Source: Io17-Chloro-G2 sp965226915 (GTDB taxonomy: Bacteria > Chloroflexota > Dehalococcoidia > Lucifugimonadales > UBA3495). Taken from it: a DNA stretch of 64,000 bases. The notes beneath the pieces are model-generated. The model was not told the origin of the DNA and ran no database searches. It worked only from the letters and a program-made list of their open reading frames with translations. Each line of letters starts with the position of its first letter. Positions within the stretch are counted from its first letter, which is position 1. The DNA is taken from NCBI GenBank assembly GCA_965226915.1, contig CBDDEJ010000007.1, forward strand, positions 310,001-374,000, in the 5' to 3' direction. This document shows positions 35,422-44,881 of this stretch, piece after piece. Made by a program: the position numbers and the translations under genes.

Positions 35422-35499
35422 CCAGGCCGGTGATTCGATGCCCTGATCACCGGCCTGGGAACGAAAGAATGCAAGCCTCATGCCTCACCTTCTTTCGTT
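35422..35499 (+). terminator. Two tandem hairpins after the 94-aa gene
   Basis: CCAGGCCGGTGAT pairs with ATCACCGGCCTGG (35422-35458). Then AACGAAAGAA pairs with TTCTTTCGTT (35460-35499) and a T follows. A double terminator is likely. Confidence 0.6.
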
Positions 35500-35543
35500 T
35501 GATTGTCATGGCCGGGAGTCGAATTCTTTTCATATAATGGACC

Positions 35544-35696
35544 CTAGTACTACAACGACGTGTTATCCTACAAGGTAACTCGTGGGCGGATTTTGAAGCT
35601 GGCAACGAACGAGTGCGAGTCTCCCATGATGAACGGTCCGTAGCTGAAGAAGAAGACCTGAGCGTGTTTTCTCATAACGCGTCGTTGTAGTACTAG
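35544..35696 (+). mobile_element. MITE-153, copy 2, at CTAG
   Basis: 153 bp with CTAG at both ends and the 19-bp terminal repeats TACTACAACGACGYGTTAT. Its right CTAG is shared with the left end of the IS1182-like element. Nearly identical to copy 3 and in the same orientation. Confidence 0.9.
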
Positions 35697-37489
35697 AAGC
35701 CCGGCTGAAAAGCCCTGCTGTGACGAGATGAGGTGGAGGATAACCAGTGGACTGGGCCAAGTCTGAGACTAAGGGCGACCCATCTGGCCGCGGCCAATAT
35801 GAATTGGGCAGTAACGATGGGCGACGCGGCGGCGAGCCGGTCCGGTCTATTCTCTGTTTTATTGGGGGAGGAGCCTGAAGCCTGGGACATCATCCCCATC
35901 CTGGTAGCCACCAGGGTCAGGTTGGCCACCGTGGCTGCCAGGAGTAGCTGAAAGAGGGTCTTGGCCCGACCAAAGTAGCGAGATTGGCGGACCCTCAGTT
36001 GCACCAGCCGAGCCAGGCGATGCTCGACCACCTGCCGCCGGCTGCGGTATTCGGCGAAGCTCTCACTTTTCTGGAAGGCCCGGGCTTGTTGCAGGAGCGC
36101 CTCTTGGGGATGGAGAGTCACCGTACGGCCTTTGCCCTCTCCAGCTGCCACGCACTGGGACCGCAGGGGGCATACGCCACAGACCGCCGGGTCGAATTGA
36201 AAACTCTGGACCGGATAGGTCTGACCCAACCGGTTGGTCCGGGTGCCGAAGGTCCGCAAGGTGTGGGTAACATTACCGGCTGGGCAGGTGACGGTGCCGG
36301 CCGCCAGGTCGATCTGGAAGTCCTCTTTGGGGAAGTGGTCTTTTCTGGGACGACCCGGCACCTTGGCTATTAGCGTCCGACCGGCATCGGCAAAGGCCTG
36401 CCGCGTCCCGCCATCCCCATAGGCCGCATCCCCAATGGTCTCCTCCACAGGTATGCCCGTGTTCTCTTCACTCTGCTCCACCAGTTCCAGGACTCCGGTG
36501 TTGTCACCGGCATTGCCGGGCAGGATATCTACCGCGGTCACCAGTTGGGAATCGGTATCCACCACCACGGCAGCCTTATGTCCGTCGAAGCGTTTGCTGC
36601 TGCTTTTGCGCCCATGGCGCATCTCCGGGTCGTGCGCCGAAGGGACCCGGTCCCGGCTTACGCCATCCTTCAGGGCCGGACCATCCTCCTGCCGTTCCAC
36701 ATCTTGCAAGAGGAGTTGCCCCAAGAGTTCCGCTGCTTCTCCAATAGCCTGGCGCTCAGGACTATCTGCGGGAAATCTACCTTGGGCCTGACGGGCCAGT
36801 TCCAATACCAGGTCAGCATCGGCTACTATCTTCTGCAGTAAGGCTTGCCGCTCTTTCTTGTTGTCCCAGTCAATCCCCGCCTCTCCCTTCACACTGGAGC
36901 CAAAGTAAAGCTCCAGGCCGTGTCTCAAGGCCCACTCCTCGGCCCGGGTCCCATCCAGTTGGGCCAGTGCCCGGACCACCTGGACGATGCCGTCGGCCAG
37001 CAGGTTGTAGGTGTCCTTGACCGCTCCCCGGCCCAGAATGTAGGTGGTGTCCACCGCCACCTTCATCCGCCGTCCTTTCAGGCAGCCGGTCTGCCGGGCG
37101 AATTGGAGGCTGCGCTGAAAGACGGCCCGCACCCGGTCGTGGAGGATCAGCTGGGCTCGAAACAGTTGCAGGGTGCTCTTGGCAAAGGGACGGTCCTCCA
37201 CCTCAATCCCCAACGCCACCTTCCACCGGATATCGAAGTCCGCCCTCTGCTTGGCTTCCAGGTCCCTCACTTTGTCGTAGGCTTGCAACAACAGCGCGGT
37301 GGCCACCAGACTGGGCGCCACGCTATCCCGGCCATTGTCCGGGCAATACAGTTCGGCGAAGTCTTCGTCTCGAAATAGCTGACCCCGCAGGGAGGCCAGG
37401 AAGCCGTAGAAGGAGCCGCGGCCCACATAGTCCAGGTAGAGATGGTCCGCTTCCAGGAACCCCAGCTGTTTAGAGCGTTTTCCCAGCAT
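35693..37489 (-). CDS. IS1182-family transposase
   Basis: A 598-residue DDE transposase. The N-terminal helical domain ('DYVGRGSFYGFLASLRGQLF') is typical of IS1182/IS5-like elements. Catalytic Asp candidates lie in 'KVAVDTTYILGRG' and 'ETIGDAAYGDGGTRQAF', with Glu in 'RSRRQVVEHRLARLVQLRVR'. A Cys cluster is present ('CGVCPLRSQCVAAGEGKG'). The frame is intact, and its TAG stop lies within the terminal CTAG. Confidence 0.9.
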   Translation of the reverse strand: MLGKRSKQLGFLEADHLYLDYVGRGSFYGFLASLRGQLFRDEDFAELYCPDNGRDSVAPSLVATALLLQAYDKVRDLEAKQRADFDIRWKVALGIEVEDRPFAKSTLQLFRAQLILHDRVRAVFQRSLQFARQTGCLKGRRMKVAVDTTYILGRGAVKDTYNLLADGIVQVVRALAQLDGTRAEEWALRHGLELYFGSSVKGEAGIDWDNKKERQALLQKIVADADLVLELARQAQGRFPADSPERQAIGEAAELLGQLLLQDVERQEDGPALKDGVSRDRVPSAHDPEMRHGRKSSSKRFDGHKAAVVVDTDSQLVTAVDILPGNAGDNTGVLELVEQSEENTGIPVEETIGDAAYGDGGTRQAFADAGRTLIAKVPGRPRKDHFPKEDFQIDLAAGTVTCPAGNVTHTLRTFGTRTNRLGQTYPVQSFQFDPAVCGVCPLRSQCVAAGEGKGRTVTLHPQEALLQQARAFQKSESFAEYRSRRQVVEHRLARLVQLRVRQSRYFGRAKTLFQLLLAATVANLTLVATRMGMMSQASGSSPNKTENRPDRLAAASPIVTAQFILAAARWVALSLRLGPVHWLSSTSSRHSRAFQPGF

Positions 37490-37569
37490 CCCCTGCCTCC
37501 CACACCCATTAAATTATCCTGACAATTATATCGGAACAGTCGAGGTCAGTGCACTTTTCGGCCAGACTT
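35697..37569 (-). mobile_element. IS1182-family element between two MITE-153 copies
   Basis: A 1873-bp element with imperfect inverted ends AGAAGCCCGGCTGAAAAG and AGAAGTCTGGCCGAAAAG (reverse), bounded by CTAG on both sides. Both CTAGs also belong to flanking MITE-153 copies, so the whole 35544-37722 block has composite-transposon architecture. Confidence 0.85.
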
Positions 37570-37722
37570 CTAGTACTACAACGACGCGTTATCCTACAAG
37601 GTAACTCGTGGGCGGATTTTGAAGCTGGCAACGAACGAGTGCGAGTCTCCCATGATGAACGGTCCGTAGCTGAAGAAGAAGACCTGAGCGTGTTTTCTCA
37701 TAACGCGTCGTTGTAGTACTAG
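37570..37722 (+). mobile_element. MITE-153, copy 3, at CTAG
   Basis: 153 bp, same ends and orientation as copy 2, differing at very few bases. Its left CTAG is shared with the IS1182-like element, and the next gene begins two bases after its right end. Confidence 0.9.
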
Positions 37723-37724
37723 GG

Positions 37725-38345
37725 ATGACCAAGGAGAAGTTCGAGAATGACTTGGACCAGAAACAACATGTCATCCTTCTTAGACAGGGTTCCAACGGCG
37801 GGAAGATTTCGGGCTTTTCCACACTCATGCGCCTTGATCTAATGGTGGAAGGAAAGCCGGTGAAAGCCGTTTTTTCCGGAGATACTATTGTGGACCGGGG
37901 GAGCCGGGGCACGCTCGGTCTAGGACTGGAAATCACCCGTTATTTTGCCGAGACGCCAAAGGAAGACCCTTGCGCCGAGTTGTTCTACATTCTCATTGCC
38001 AAAGGATGGCAGACCTGCCGGATTCCGGCCCTTCTCTTCGAGAGTTATTCTCCGTCGCCGGGACGGCCGGTAAGCCATCGGCATAAGCAGGTCATGGACG
38101 CTTTTGGAGCGAAAAAGTATCCCCGCAACTACCAGCCGGAGACGGGCCTCATAACCTTTGCCGGTGAGACCCAGCGGGTAATGCCGGAATCCTCCGAAGC
38201 GGCGATTCCGCACCGCGACGACGTACAGGTGGATTTTTTTGTAAAGAAGAACCCCAATTACATGCGCGGCGACGAGTTGGTGTACGTGGCCCCCATAGCG
38301 GAATGGAACTTCACGAAGGTGTCCAAAAAGCTGCTTAGTCTTTGA
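37725..38345 (+). CDS. GNAT-like acyltransferase-type protein
   Basis: A 206-residue protein beginning 2 bases after a MITE, so its native promoter and ribosome-binding site have been displaced; the pre-insertion sequence has a TATAAT about 9 bases before the CTAG. The core 'MRLDLMVEGKPVKAVFSGDT' and 'GSRGTLGLGLEITRYF' recall the acyl-CoA-binding part of GNAT N-acyltransferases, though the pyrophosphate loop is not classic. The GH3 gene follows 15 bases downstream. Together they suggest formation or transfer of acyl-amino-acid conjugates. An in-frame stop upstream means the N terminus is probably complete. Confidence 0.5.
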   Translation: MTKEKFENDLDQKQHVILLRQGSNGGKISGFSTLMRLDLMVEGKPVKAVFSGDTIVDRGSRGTLGLGLEITRYFAETPKEDPCAELFYILIAKGWQTCRIPALLFESYSPSPGRPVSHRHKQVMDAFGAKKYPRNYQPETGLITFAGETQRVMPESSEAAIPHRDDVQVDFFVKKNPNYMRGDELVYVAPIAEWNFTKVSKKLLSL

Positions 38346-38360
38346 GGAAGGAGCCCTGAC

Positions 38361-40007
38361 TTGTTTGGTAAGGTCGCGACTGTGTCCGCCAATACCGCCC
38401 TTCTGCTGGGGTCGGCCAATCAATATCGGCAGTGGAAGCGGGCGGCGAACCACATCGCCGATGCGCAACTATCGGTCTTGCTTCGCATCCTCGCGAAGAA
38501 TGCGGAGACTTTATTTGGCCGGGAGCACGGTTTCCAGGATATCAAGTCGGTTGCGAAGTACCAGCGCGCTGCGCCACTGAGTTCTTACGGGGACTGCGAG
38601 CCCAACATCGCCCGTATGGCTGGCGGGGAGAGCAACGTGCTGACCAACGAGCCGGTGATCTTGTTCGAGCCGACCAGCGGCTCCACGTCGGCCTCCAAGT
38701 TCATTCCGTACACCAAATCGTTGAAGCTGGAGTTCCAGCGGGGCATCGGCCCTTGGCTATACACCACATTCACCACCTGGCCGGGTCTGCTGACCGGCAA
38801 ACAATATTGGTCCATAACCCCCATCGACCAAGGTAAACCTTTCACCGATGGCGGGATACCCATAGGGTTTGAGGAAGACAGCGAATATTTTGGCGACCTC
38901 AAAAGGAAGATCATCCAGACGGTGATGGCAGTCCCGCCTGCCGCGCGCCGCATCCAAGACCGGGAAACCTTCCGCTACGTGACCTTGCTGTATCTGCTCC
39001 AGTGCCGTGACTTATCTCTGATCTCTGTATGGAACCCCACCTTTCTGCTGCTTCTATTAGAAGGGTTGCGTCGCCACGCCCCCGCGCTGATTTCGGACAT
39101 TGCCGAAGGCGTTCTGACGCCGCCAAACGCCATTGAGCCAGATATAAAGCAGGAGATCGTCTCTTGCTTGAATCGGGACCCCGGCCGGGCGAGGGCGCTT
39201 GAGTCAGCGCTTGGCGCCTGCAACAACGATCCGCTATGGAGGGATAGCAAGGGCCGCGCAATGCACGAAGCCATCTGGCCTAAACTCGGGCTGATCAGCT
39301 GCTGGGCCGATGGGCACGCGGCTGAATACGCGGCCGCCCTGCAGGAATTTTTCCCCAACACCCCAATTCAGCCAAAGGGTCTTTTGGCCACCGAAGGTTT
39401 TGTCTCATTCCCCTTGGGCCGCAGGACCGGGGCCGCGCTTGCCCTTACTTCCCACTTCTTCGAGTTTGTGGAAGCCGATTCCAGCGTCGAAACCACCGTG
39501 GTGAGGCTTGCCCACGAGCTAAAGTTGGGGCAAATCTACTCCGTTGTGATCACGACGGGCGGCGGCCTGTACCGTTACCGGCTGCACGACTTGGTGGAAG
39601 TGACCGGCTTTGAGGGCGATTGCCCGTTGGTCCGCTTTGTGGGGAAAGAAGACGCGGTAGTGGACCTATTCGGGGAAAAGCTTAATGAGTCCCATGTACG
39701 GCGTGTTGCCGCCGAGCAGTTTGCTTCGAATGGCCCACTTCCGGCTTTCTGGGTGATCGCCCCGGAAAAGGACGGAAACTACTCGGCCCATTACACCCTA
39801 TTTGCCCAGTGGCAACAGTCCAACGAGGACGGCGCGTCCACCGAGAATCTGTTAAAGAAGTTAGTTGCCGGCCTGGAGAAAAGGCTTCAGGAAAACTATC
39901 ACTATAGGTATTGCCGGGAATTAGGTCAGTTGAACCAATTGCGAGGGTTCCTGATTCCGGCCGAGTCGGGGAATGCGAACACCAGATTCTTGGAAGCTTG
40001 CAGCTAG
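38361..40007 (+). CDS. GH3-family acyl-acid-amido synthetase
   Basis: A 548-residue adenylating enzyme of the GH3 auxin-responsive family: ATP-dependent conjugation of carboxylic acids to amino acids. Motifs are 'LFEPTSGSTSASKFIPYT' (phosphate-binding loop), 'GLLATEGFVSFPLG' with the catalytic-type Glu, 'VVITTGGGLYRYRLHDLVEV' and 'VRFVGKEDAVVDLFGEKL' (hinge). TTG 38361 is chosen because AGGAAGGAG precedes it. Bacterial GH3 enzymes are little characterised. It is probably co-transcribed with the GNAT-like gene. Confidence 0.85.
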   Translation: MFGKVATVSANTALLLGSANQYRQWKRAANHIADAQLSVLLRILAKNAETLFGREHGFQDIKSVAKYQRAAPLSSYGDCEPNIARMAGGESNVLTNEPVILFEPTSGSTSASKFIPYTKSLKLEFQRGIGPWLYTTFTTWPGLLTGKQYWSITPIDQGKPFTDGGIPIGFEEDSEYFGDLKRKIIQTVMAVPPAARRIQDRETFRYVTLLYLLQCRDLSLISVWNPTFLLLLLEGLRRHAPALISDIAEGVLTPPNAIEPDIKQEIVSCLNRDPGRARALESALGACNNDPLWRDSKGRAMHEAIWPKLGLISCWADGHAAEYAAALQEFFPNTPIQPKGLLATEGFVSFPLGRRTGAALALTSHFFEFVEADSSVETTVVRLAHELKLGQIYSVVITTGGGLYRYRLHDLVEVTGFEGDCPLVRFVGKEDAVVDLFGEKLNESHVRRVAAEQFASNGPLPAFWVIAPEKDGNYSAHYTLFAQWQQSNEDGASTENLLKKLVAGLEKRLQENYHYRYCRELGQLNQLRGFLIPAESGNANTRFLEACS

Positions 40008-40254
40008 TTGGGCCAGCGCCTGGGAGATGTGAAGCCGGTTGCCCTGCACGGTCATCACGGCTTGGCCGGGGTATTTCCCGGAAAGTATGTCTGTGTATGA
40101 CGTGCGTCGACCACATAATTCCTTCAGGGAATCTTGTTTGCCCGATGGGACACAAAAGGCCGATATGACGCCTCCAACGGTTAATGGGGCGGTTCTGTTA
40201 CTATGTGGGCATTCAAGCGCGATCGGTAGTCCATTTCAAAAAGGAGCCTAGGCG
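40008..40254. other. Intergenic gap
   Basis: No supported gene. AAAAGGAGCCTAGGCG at 40239-40254 is the ribosome-binding region of the nitroreductase. Confidence 0.4.
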
Positions 40255-40878
40255 ATGCAGGGAATGGGCCTTTTCGAGGCAATGTACACCCAGCGGCAGA
40301 TCACCCGCTTTAAGCCGGACCCCGTTCCCAGGGAAGCGATCGACAAGGTGCTGGAAGCCGCCACCAAAGCCCCCAGCGGTGGGAACAACCAGCCCTGGCA
40401 TTTTTTCGCCATTAACGACAAAGAATTGATCTCCAAGATCGGGAATATTTACGGCGAGCTTTGGCTGGGCGCCAGAGGGTCGCAGCCCCAGCCGGGCGAA
40501 ACCGTGGCGTATCAGACGGCCCGGTACTTGGCCAACCATTTTCATGAAGTCCCGGCGATGATCCTCATCTGCGTCGACCACTCCAGAATCCCCGGATTTA
40601 CTGAAGGACAGGCCATCGAACGGGGCCGCTACGGCTCTTCCATCTGCCTGGCGGCGCAAAACCTCTTCCTGGCAGCCCGGGCATTGGGCTTAGGAACGAG
40701 ATTAACCACCGCCTATATGCCCCGGGAGCAGGAGATCAAAGACCTTTTGGGTATTCCCGATTACGTGGAGACGGTGGCCCTGACGCCACTGGGATACCTA
40801 AGGGGAAGGTTTGGCCCGACGACCCGGCTTCCCCTGTCCGAGGTCTCTTCTTACAACCGTTGGGGCAGCCGGGAATAA
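40255..40878 (+). CDS. Nitroreductase-family flavoprotein
   Basis: A 207-residue FMN-dependent NAD(P)H oxidoreductase. The flavin-binding start 'QITRFKPDPVPREAIDKVLE' and 'ATKAPSGGNNQPWHFFAI' are characteristic, as is 'GSSICLAAQNLFLAARALGL' before the C-terminal FMN segment. It reduces nitro groups, quinones or enones; the substrate is unknown. AAAAGGAG lies upstream. The MOSC gene follows after 3 bases, so the pair forms an operon. Confidence 0.87.
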   Translation: MQGMGLFEAMYTQRQITRFKPDPVPREAIDKVLEAATKAPSGGNNQPWHFFAINDKELISKIGNIYGELWLGARGSQPQPGETVAYQTARYLANHFHEVPAMILICVDHSRIPGFTEGQAIERGRYGSSICLAAQNLFLAARALGLGTRLTTAYMPREQEIKDLLGIPDYVETVALTPLGYLRGRFGPTTRLPLSEVSSYNRWGSRE

Positions 40879-40881
40879 AGC

Positions 40882-41658
40882 ATGCCTGCTGTGGTGAAAA
40901 CTGTTCAAGCAATACACATCGCGCCGGTCAAGTCTCTGGGCTTGGTCCAGCCCTCCAGTGTGCATGTCGGCCCTTCGGGTATAGTCGAAGACCGCCGGTT
41001 TTTCCTGTTGGACCAGCAGGGCAGGGTGATAACCCAACGCCAGGTGGGAACGCTGGTCCAGGTCAAGCCAGATTATCAACCAGAGAATGATTTCCTGCGG
41101 TTGACCTTTCCCGACGGGATGGCGGTTGAAGGCACGGTGGAGGCCCAAGAGCCGGTGGAGACCGTCATGTGGGGCCGCCGGGTGAAGGGCGACATGGTCG
41201 CCGGCGATTGGAGCAAAGTCTTGACCCGTTTTTGCGGCGGGACGGTTAACCTGGTCCAAGCCCGTCAGCCGGGGGAATGTTTCGACGAATATCCCATATC
41301 GTTGCTATCGAATGCTTCGGTGGACGGATTCAAACAGCGTCCGGGTGTTGGCGGCGATGTGGACGAGCGCCGGTTCCGCCCCAATTTCCTTTTGGCAGGC
41401 TGCCAAGCACACGAGGAAGACAGCTGGTTGGGAGGGCGGCTTCAGGTGGGGGCCGGCCTTATCTTAAATGTGGTGGCCCCGGACCCAAGGTGCGCGATAA
41501 CCACATTGAACCCGGACACAGGACATCCGGACCTGGATACTCCGTCGGTGATCAAAGATTATCGCCCCAGCGCCGGTCCCGCCTACTTTGGAGTTTACGC
41601 AGTGGTGGAACGCCCAGGCCAGGTCTCGGTGGGCGATCCGGTCACCCTGCCGGGATGA
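40882..41658 (+). CDS. MOSC-domain protein
   Basis: A 258-residue protein with an N-terminal MOSC beta-barrel ('IHIAPVKSLGLVQPSSVHVG', 'DRRFFLLDQQGRVITQRQVG') and a C-terminal MOSC domain ('FRPNFLLAG', 'APDPRCAITTLNPDTGHPD'), where the Cys is the probable sulfur- or molybdenum-coordinating residue. It is related to mARC/YcbX-type enzymes that reduce N-hydroxylated compounds with molybdenum cofactor. Pairing with a nitroreductase suggests reductive nitrogen chemistry; this is inference. Confidence 0.83.
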   Translation: MPAVVKTVQAIHIAPVKSLGLVQPSSVHVGPSGIVEDRRFFLLDQQGRVITQRQVGTLVQVKPDYQPENDFLRLTFPDGMAVEGTVEAQEPVETVMWGRRVKGDMVAGDWSKVLTRFCGGTVNLVQARQPGECFDEYPISLLSNASVDGFKQRPGVGGDVDERRFRPNFLLAGCQAHEEDSWLGGRLQVGAGLILNVVAPDPRCAITTLNPDTGHPDLDTPSVIKDYRPSAGPAYFGVYAVVERPGQVSVGDPVTLPG

Positions 41659-41675
41659 CGCTTTAAGCACACCGG

Positions 41676-42143
41676 TCAAGCAAATGGAGTCTTGGCCCAA
41701 CCTTCGTCGAAGGGCGTCCAAAAATGGGAAGTCAGCTTCAAATGTTGGAACTTCCACTCTCCGTCGATTCGGACGTATTCCTCGTCATACCGGCCCGAAC
41801 CCCAGACAGCGCGATTGCCTTCGGCGAATGTGCAGGTTTGGAATAGGTACCACTGGCCCGTTGCCTGGTCGCCGCTAACCTGGATGATGGGGTTCATCAC
41901 CATGTGGATGGCGAAAGGCAAGCGCTGGGAGGCCTGGACGAAGAAATCCTTGATGGCCTGGCGCCCGTCGGCCCTGCCCCGGATTCCGCCGTCCCACACC
42001 GCGTCTTCAGTAAACAGGCTGGCGATACCGTCTGCGTCGTAACTATCGTCGCAATAGGCGCAATACCTGGCCTTGAGACCTTTGATCTCTTCTATATCCT
42101 CTAGGGTTTTGATTCGCCGCTCCAGGTCTTCCATTCCCATCAA
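41676..42143 (-). CDS. SnoaL-like (NTF2-fold) protein
   Basis: A 155-residue cone-shaped alpha+beta protein of the SnoaL/NTF2 type: 'IEEIKGLKARYCAYCDDSYD', 'LFTEDAVWDGGIRGRADGRQ', 'AIHMVMNPIIQVSGDQATG' and the closing 'EYVRIDGEWKFQHLKL'. Members bind or isomerise small polycyclic or aromatic molecules. It overlaps no neighbour and is just downstream of the broken SDR on the same strand, probably the same operon. Confidence 0.82.
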   Translation of the reverse strand: MMGMEDLERRIKTLEDIEEIKGLKARYCAYCDDSYDADGIASLFTEDAVWDGGIRGRADGRQAIKDFFVQASQRLPFAIHMVMNPIIQVSGDQATGQWYLFQTCTFAEGNRAVWGSGRYDEEYVRIDGEWKFQHLKLTSHFWTPFDEGWAKTPFA

Positions 42144-42170
42144 GCGCCTCCTAAATCAGCCAGATTCGGA

Positions 42171-42947
42171 TTAGATCGCCGTCCAGCCGCCGTCCACCAC
42201 CAGCAGATGGCCCGTGGTGGCGCTGGCGGAGGGGCTGGCAAGGTAAACCGCCGCGCCGACCAATTCTTCGGGCTGCATCCGCCGGCCCTAAGGCATGTGG
42301 GCCGCCAAGTCCCGCTGAAGTTCGTCGCCGGTTTGGGTGTCGGCGTCAAGCAATCCGGGAGTTTCCGTGGGGCCCGGCCCGATGGCGTTGACCGTAATGC
42401 TGTATTGGGCCCACTCCAAGGCCAGTGCCCGGGTCATATTGGCCACACCGGCTTTGCTGGCGCAATAGGCTACCCGGTTTTCCCTGGCCACCAGGGCCAG
42501 CTGGGATGAAATGTTGATGATGCGGCCGCCCCCCTGCCCAATCATGATTTTAGCCGCTGCCTGGGCGCAAAAAAAGACTCCCTTGAGGTTGGTGTCAATT
42601 ACCTCGTCCCATTCATCTTCGGTGACTTCCAAGGCGGGACGGCGCACCCGGACCCCGGCGTTGCTCACCAAGATGTCCAAACGGCCGAAGTCAGACACAA
42701 CCCGGCTGGTGGCGTCGCGTATGCTATCGAGGTGTAGCACATCCAATGGATAAGCCGCGCTGGACTCGCCAATAGCCTCGATCTGCGCCTGGGTCTCGCG
42801 AGCCAGGTCCAAACGGCTGGGCATGTCCGAAACGGCGACCGAAGCCCCGGCCTGGGCCAGACCCACCGCTAACGCCCGGCCGATGCCCCTGGCCGACCCG
42901 GTGACCAGCGCCACCTTTCCTTCTAGATTCAAGCCTGCGTATGGCAT
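42171..42947 (-). pseudogene. SDR oxidoreductase with in-frame TAG
   Basis: A classical short-chain dehydrogenase: 'ALVTGSARGIGRALAVGLAQ' (NAD(P) binding), 'VSNAGV', 'INISSQLALVA' with catalytic Ser, 'YCASK' with Tyr and Lys, 'NAIGPGPTETPGL'. The frame stops at TAG (42288-42290) after 'RDLAAHMP' but continues in the same frame as 'GRRMQPEELVGAAVYLASPS' to 'LVVDGGWTAI', the normal SDR C end. A Leu codon (TTG) changed to TAG is the simplest explanation. ATG 42947 has GAGAG upstream. The truncated product would lack the last 38 residues. Confidence 0.8.
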
Positions 42948-43137
42948 GGCGATACTCTCCACTGAAACTGCTGATGAATTCGGAACGAGCCGATTATAGC
43001 AAGCTGTGAATCGGTGTATCGAGAATTCACTGGGTTCCACGATAGAAAAGATAGAAAGGATAGATTTCACTTTCTGGTGTGATCGTTCGATAGAAAGTGG
43101 CGCTGCCTTGCGGTAAAGTCATTTTAGGAGAAGGATT
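42948..43137. other. Intergenic gap
   Basis: No gene. AGGAG at 43126-43130 serves the retropepsin-like gene start. Confidence 0.4.
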
Positions 43138-43421
43138 TTGGGTACGTTTAGTTACCAAATTGAGGTCGGCGGCATGGACGGACAACGTTGTGAATTGTTG
43201 GAATCGTTGGTTGACACCGGCTCCAGTCACACTGTTGTTCCGGCAAGTCTCCTTCGACGCTTAGCATTGCCGCTCTAGAGCGTATCGAGTTTGAGTTAGC
43301 GGAGGGCCGAATAATCGAGCGGGAGATTGGCGAGGCGCGGAGCCGAGTCGTAGGCAGGACCGCGACCACCATGGTGGTTTTCGGAAACGAAGGCGTTTCA
43401 GCCCTTCTGGGAGCCTACACC

Positions 43422-44881
43422 CTAGTACTACAACGACGAGTTGTCTGGTAGGATGGCTGGACAGATGATGTTGGGTGGTTTGGGTGATGGATGCGGCGAG
43501 CTTCGAGCGGGTCTACGACAGCCTTCAGGAATTCCACGCCTTCTTTGCGGCCTCCTTCGGCCGCAAGCAGTGGCGGGATCACAGCGGGAATTACCTTCAG
43601 GCGCTGCTGGTGCAGGACCAGGAGCGGCGCAACGCCGAGAATCTCTCGGAATCGGTGGGCATCTCGGCCCGGGCGATGCAGCGCTTTCTCACCGAGGCCC
43701 GGTGGTCCGATGAGACAGTCATAGGGCGGTTGCAGGAATACTTGGCCCCCAGGCTGGGACACCTGGAGGCGGTGTGGGTGTTCGATGGCAGCGACTTCCC
43801 CAAGCAGGGCAGGAAATCGGCGGGAGTGGCCCGGCAGTACTGCGGCAGGCTGGGCAAGGTGGCCAACTGCCAGGGTGGGATGTTCCTGGCCTACGTCAGC
43901 CCGCTGGGCCGGGCGTTGGTGGACAAGCGGCTGTATCTGCCCAAGAGTTGGACCTCCGACCAGGACCGGTGTGCTGCGGCGGGTGTGCCGGAGGACCGGC
44001 GGAACTACCGGTCAAAGACGGAGTTGGCCCTGGAGATGCTGGAGCGGGTCCTGGAGTTGGGCTACCTCAGGGCCGAGTGGGTTGCCGGAGACGACGCCTT
44101 CGGGATGTCGCCGACCTTCCGGGAGGGACTGGCGGCCCTGGGGATGCGCTACGTGCTGGACGTTCCGGGCGGCACTACGGTCTGGCCCTTGGACCCGGCT
44201 TGGACCAGTCCGGAATATCCGGGGTTCGGCCGCCCCCGCAAACCCAAGCTGCGGCCTGGGCAGCGGCGGACCATGGAGCAGCGCGGTGATGAACTGCCGG
44301 ATGAGGCTTGGCGGGAGATAACGGTGGCCCAGGGAAGCCAGGGGCCGCGCACCTACCGGTTCAGTGCCCAGCGGGTGCGGGCCACCAGGAGGCGCAAGCC
44401 CGGCGAGGAACTGTGGGCCGTCTGGCGCCGGAACCTGGACGGCAGCGAGCCCCGCTACTACCTGTCCAACGCTCCCGAGGGCACAACCTTGGAGACTCTG
44501 GCCTACGTGGGTGGGTCCAGGTGGCGCATTGAAACGGAGTTCGAGACTGAGAAGGGTGACGTGGGGCTGGACGAATACGAGACCCGCAGCTGGGCAGGGT
44601 GGCATCACCACATAGCCATGTGCCTGCTGGGTGGAGCGTTCCTGCTGAGCCTGCAGCAGGATTGGGGGGAAAAAGATGCCCCGGATCACGAGGCCACAGG
44701 TGTACCGGGTGGTGCGGGAGATGCTGCCCCGGGAGCAGTTCGGGCCCGATCAATTGCTGTTGTGGCTGGAGGATACGCAGCTACGCAACGAACGGGCTCG
44801 CCGTTCCCACGAGAGACGCCGCTCCACCCGCCGCGAAAGCAGGATGGAGCCGCCACCTTAAACCCGTCGTTGTAGTACTAG
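43422..44881 (+). mobile_element. IS701-family element at CTAG
   Basis: Element 43426-44877 with terminal repeats TACTACAACGACG, bounded by CTAG (43422-43425, 44878-44881), as expected for the 4-bp YTAR target of this family. It inserts in the retropepsin-like gene and shares its right CTAG with MITE-171 copy 2. Confidence 0.9.
43475..44861 (+). CDS. IS701-family transposase, C-terminal frameshift
   Basis: A DDE transposase. 'VWVFDGSDFPKQGRKSAGV' and 'RQYCGRLGKVANCQGGMF' carry the first Asp, 'WVAGDDAFGMSPTFREGL' the second, and 'GSRWRIETEFETEKGDVGLD' the Glu. Near 44665 a run of six G then five A is followed by a frame change: the first frame continues to 44875 without similarity. Removing one G gives 'DWGKKMPRITRPQVYRVVRE' and a natural end at 44861. 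This is either damage or programmed frameshifting; the catalytic core is complete. Confidence 0.85.
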
